NCBI RefSeq assembly: GCF_002750855.1
Contig: NZ_NWUC01000007.1
Location: 1-64,000 of the forward strand
Source: Neopararhizobium haloflavum
GTDB taxonomy: Bacteria > Pseudomonadota > Alphaproteobacteria > Rhizobiales > Rhizobiaceae
Reading direction: 5' to 3'
DNA length: 64,000 bases
Below are positions 63,212-64,000 of the stretch, piece after piece; the stretch's first letter is position 1; every line of letters starts with the position of its first letter. The notes beneath the pieces are model-generated. The model worked only from the letters and a program-made list of their open reading frames with translations. It searched no databases and had not been told where the DNA came from. Position numbers and translations under genes: made by a program.

Positions 63212-64000
63212 CAGGCGACCTCCCCCTTGATTGCAGCGGCAATACAATCTTCCATACTCGCCAGCGCCGGCTGGTAACCATAGCCGCCGAGAATGTTCAC
63301 GATCTTGGCAGAGTTACTCAGCAGACGGGTCCACCCATTGGCTTCGCCGATCTCCCGAGCGAAGCCGTTGTAGAAACACGTGCCGACAAGCACCTTGCCC
63401 CCTGCCGTCTCGATCTTTTCGACAAATCCCATCCGGATCGCGTCCGGATAGACCTGTGGCGCGGTGCAGATGAGCACTGGCACCGAGAAGCTTGCCCCCG
63501 CGCTGAGTTCGGCCAGCCGGCGCATTTCGACGAGGCTGAGCTGGGGAGCTGCGAAGACTACCACGTCGAGCTTGTCGCCCTTGCCGCCAAAGCGCGAACG
63601 CATGGCACCCATCATCTCATTTGTGAGTTTCTCCGGTGTCAGCCGGCCGCCGCCGCACGCTGCGATGGTAGGCGCCTCGGGAGTGATACCCACCAGATGA
63701 AAGAGCGGCGTCGAACCATAGCTCGCCATCGCCGCACCCAGATGCTTCATCTCGTCAGAGGTCGGCATCACCTCAAGGCCCTCGATTACCGGCACTTCCC
63801 AATAAGAACCCGCCGTCTTTCCGGCCACTGCGCCAAGGACGCCCCAGTCCGTCAGACCTCGAGGTTGCTCACTGACGACGAAACGCCGGGTCGCACGTCG
63901 ATTTTCATCGAGGTGCAGGCCATAGCGGGGCGTTCGGCCGGTCAGGCCCGCCGCAAGTGCGGAGGGGCCACCCTCAAAATTGGAGCGCGCGCCGCATGCG
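63211..64000 (-). CDS. Aconitase X catalytic large subunit, 5' end outside the window
   Basis: The frame is open from the right edge to the stop at 63211 (262 codons visible). The first visible residues, ACGARSNFEGGPSALAAGLTGRTPRYGLHLDENRRA (broken here: ACGARSNFEGG then PSALAAGLTGRTPRYG), are an AcnX hallmark with an iron-sulfur or metal Cys; then SEQPRGLTDWGVLGAVAGK, FHLVGITPEAPT and FSVPVLICTAPQVYPDA follow. Known two-subunit members dehydrate cis-3-hydroxy-L-proline; archaeal ones dehydrate mevalonate 5-phosphate. In a bacterium with many amino-acid-type transporters nearby, hydroxyproline dehydration is the best guess. The N-terminal part lies beyond 64000. Confidence 0.88.
   Translation of the reverse strand, partial: ACGARSNFEGGPSALAAGLTGRTPRYGLHLDENRRATRRFVVSEQPRGLTDWGVLGAVAGKTAGSYWEVPVIEGLEVMPTSDEMKHLGAAMASYGSTPLFHLVGITPEAPTIAACGGGRLTPEKLTNEMMGAMRSRFGGKGDKLDVVVFAAPQLSLVEMRRLAELSAGASFSVPVLICTAPQVYPDAIRMGFVEKIETAGGKVLVGTCFYNGFAREIGEANGWTRLLSNSAKIVNILGGYGYQPALASMEDCIAAAIKGEVA

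Larger units (their letters stand above)
37299..64000. mobile_element. Probable second accessory region starting at tRNA-Thr(CGT); right end outside window
   Basis: The region begins at the tRNA-Thr whose 3' end faces a recombinase of the island class (now a pseudogene) and is followed by a run of substrate-specific transporter and enzyme modules rather than housekeeping genes. No copy of the tRNA 3' end was found by eye further right. The left boundary is supported by the tRNA and recombinase; how far the inserted DNA extends is inference, and part of the catabolic region could be older chromosome. Confidence 0.45.

Overview
The window comes from the chromosome of a high-GC alphaproteobacterium, most likely of the order Hyphomicrobiales (Rhizobiales). 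The evidence is the GcrA cell-cycle regulator, the gene order phoR-pstSCAB-phoU-phoB next to gcrA-argD-argF-hslO, a SAM-II riboswitch before metZ, the long two-domain dCTP deaminase, and a 40-residue lysine-rich protein family common in rhizobia. The genus cannot be fixed from the sequence alone.

Layout. (1) 1-10473 is an accessory segment ending at the 3' end of tRNA-Gly(CCC), with an intact P4-type tyrosine recombinase beside that tRNA. It carries a dead recombinase remnant, a DUF488 protein, a c-di-GMP pair (EAL then GGDEF), and a tight four-gene operon: glycosyltransferase, acyl-CoA dehydrogenase-like protein, PIG-L deacetylase and NodS-like methyltransferase. (2) 10474-37374 is core chromosome: a voltage-gated channel, dcd, metZ under a SAM-II riboswitch, a CDP-alcohol phosphotransferase, apaG, a TrkH transporter, an RND pump, hslO-argF-argD, gcrA, the whole Pho/Pst locus, ppk2, a membrane protein and a nitronate monooxygenase. 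(3) 37299-64000 starts at tRNA-Thr(CGT), followed by a second recombinase of the same length and family that is broken by one in-frame TGA. The rest is a catabolic region built from transporter-enzyme modules.

Catabolic modules in region 3. A tripartite tricarboxylate-type transporter (TctABC) is grouped with four enzymes acting on hydroxy or sugar acids. A branched-chain-amino-acid-type ABC transporter is spread over several transcription units with an RpiR regulator, a glutamine-synthetase-like ligase, an N-formylglutamate-amidohydrolase-like enzyme and two isochorismatase-type hydrolases. The motif TTTGATACAT occurs in both divergent promoter regions of this set. A TauABC/SsuABC-type ABC operon ends with an alpha/beta hydrolase and a TetR regulator; a perfect 10-bp inverted repeat overlaps its promoter. 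A two-subunit aconitase X (hydroxyproline-dehydratase-like) runs off the right edge.

Most notable are the cluster in region 1 whose enzyme logic resembles nodulation-factor synthesis, the putative RpiR-controlled gamma-glutamyl/amide pathway, the well-defined TetR operator, the two related recombinases at two tRNA genes facing away from a core block, and an unusually dense cluster of GANTC methylation sites before gcrA.
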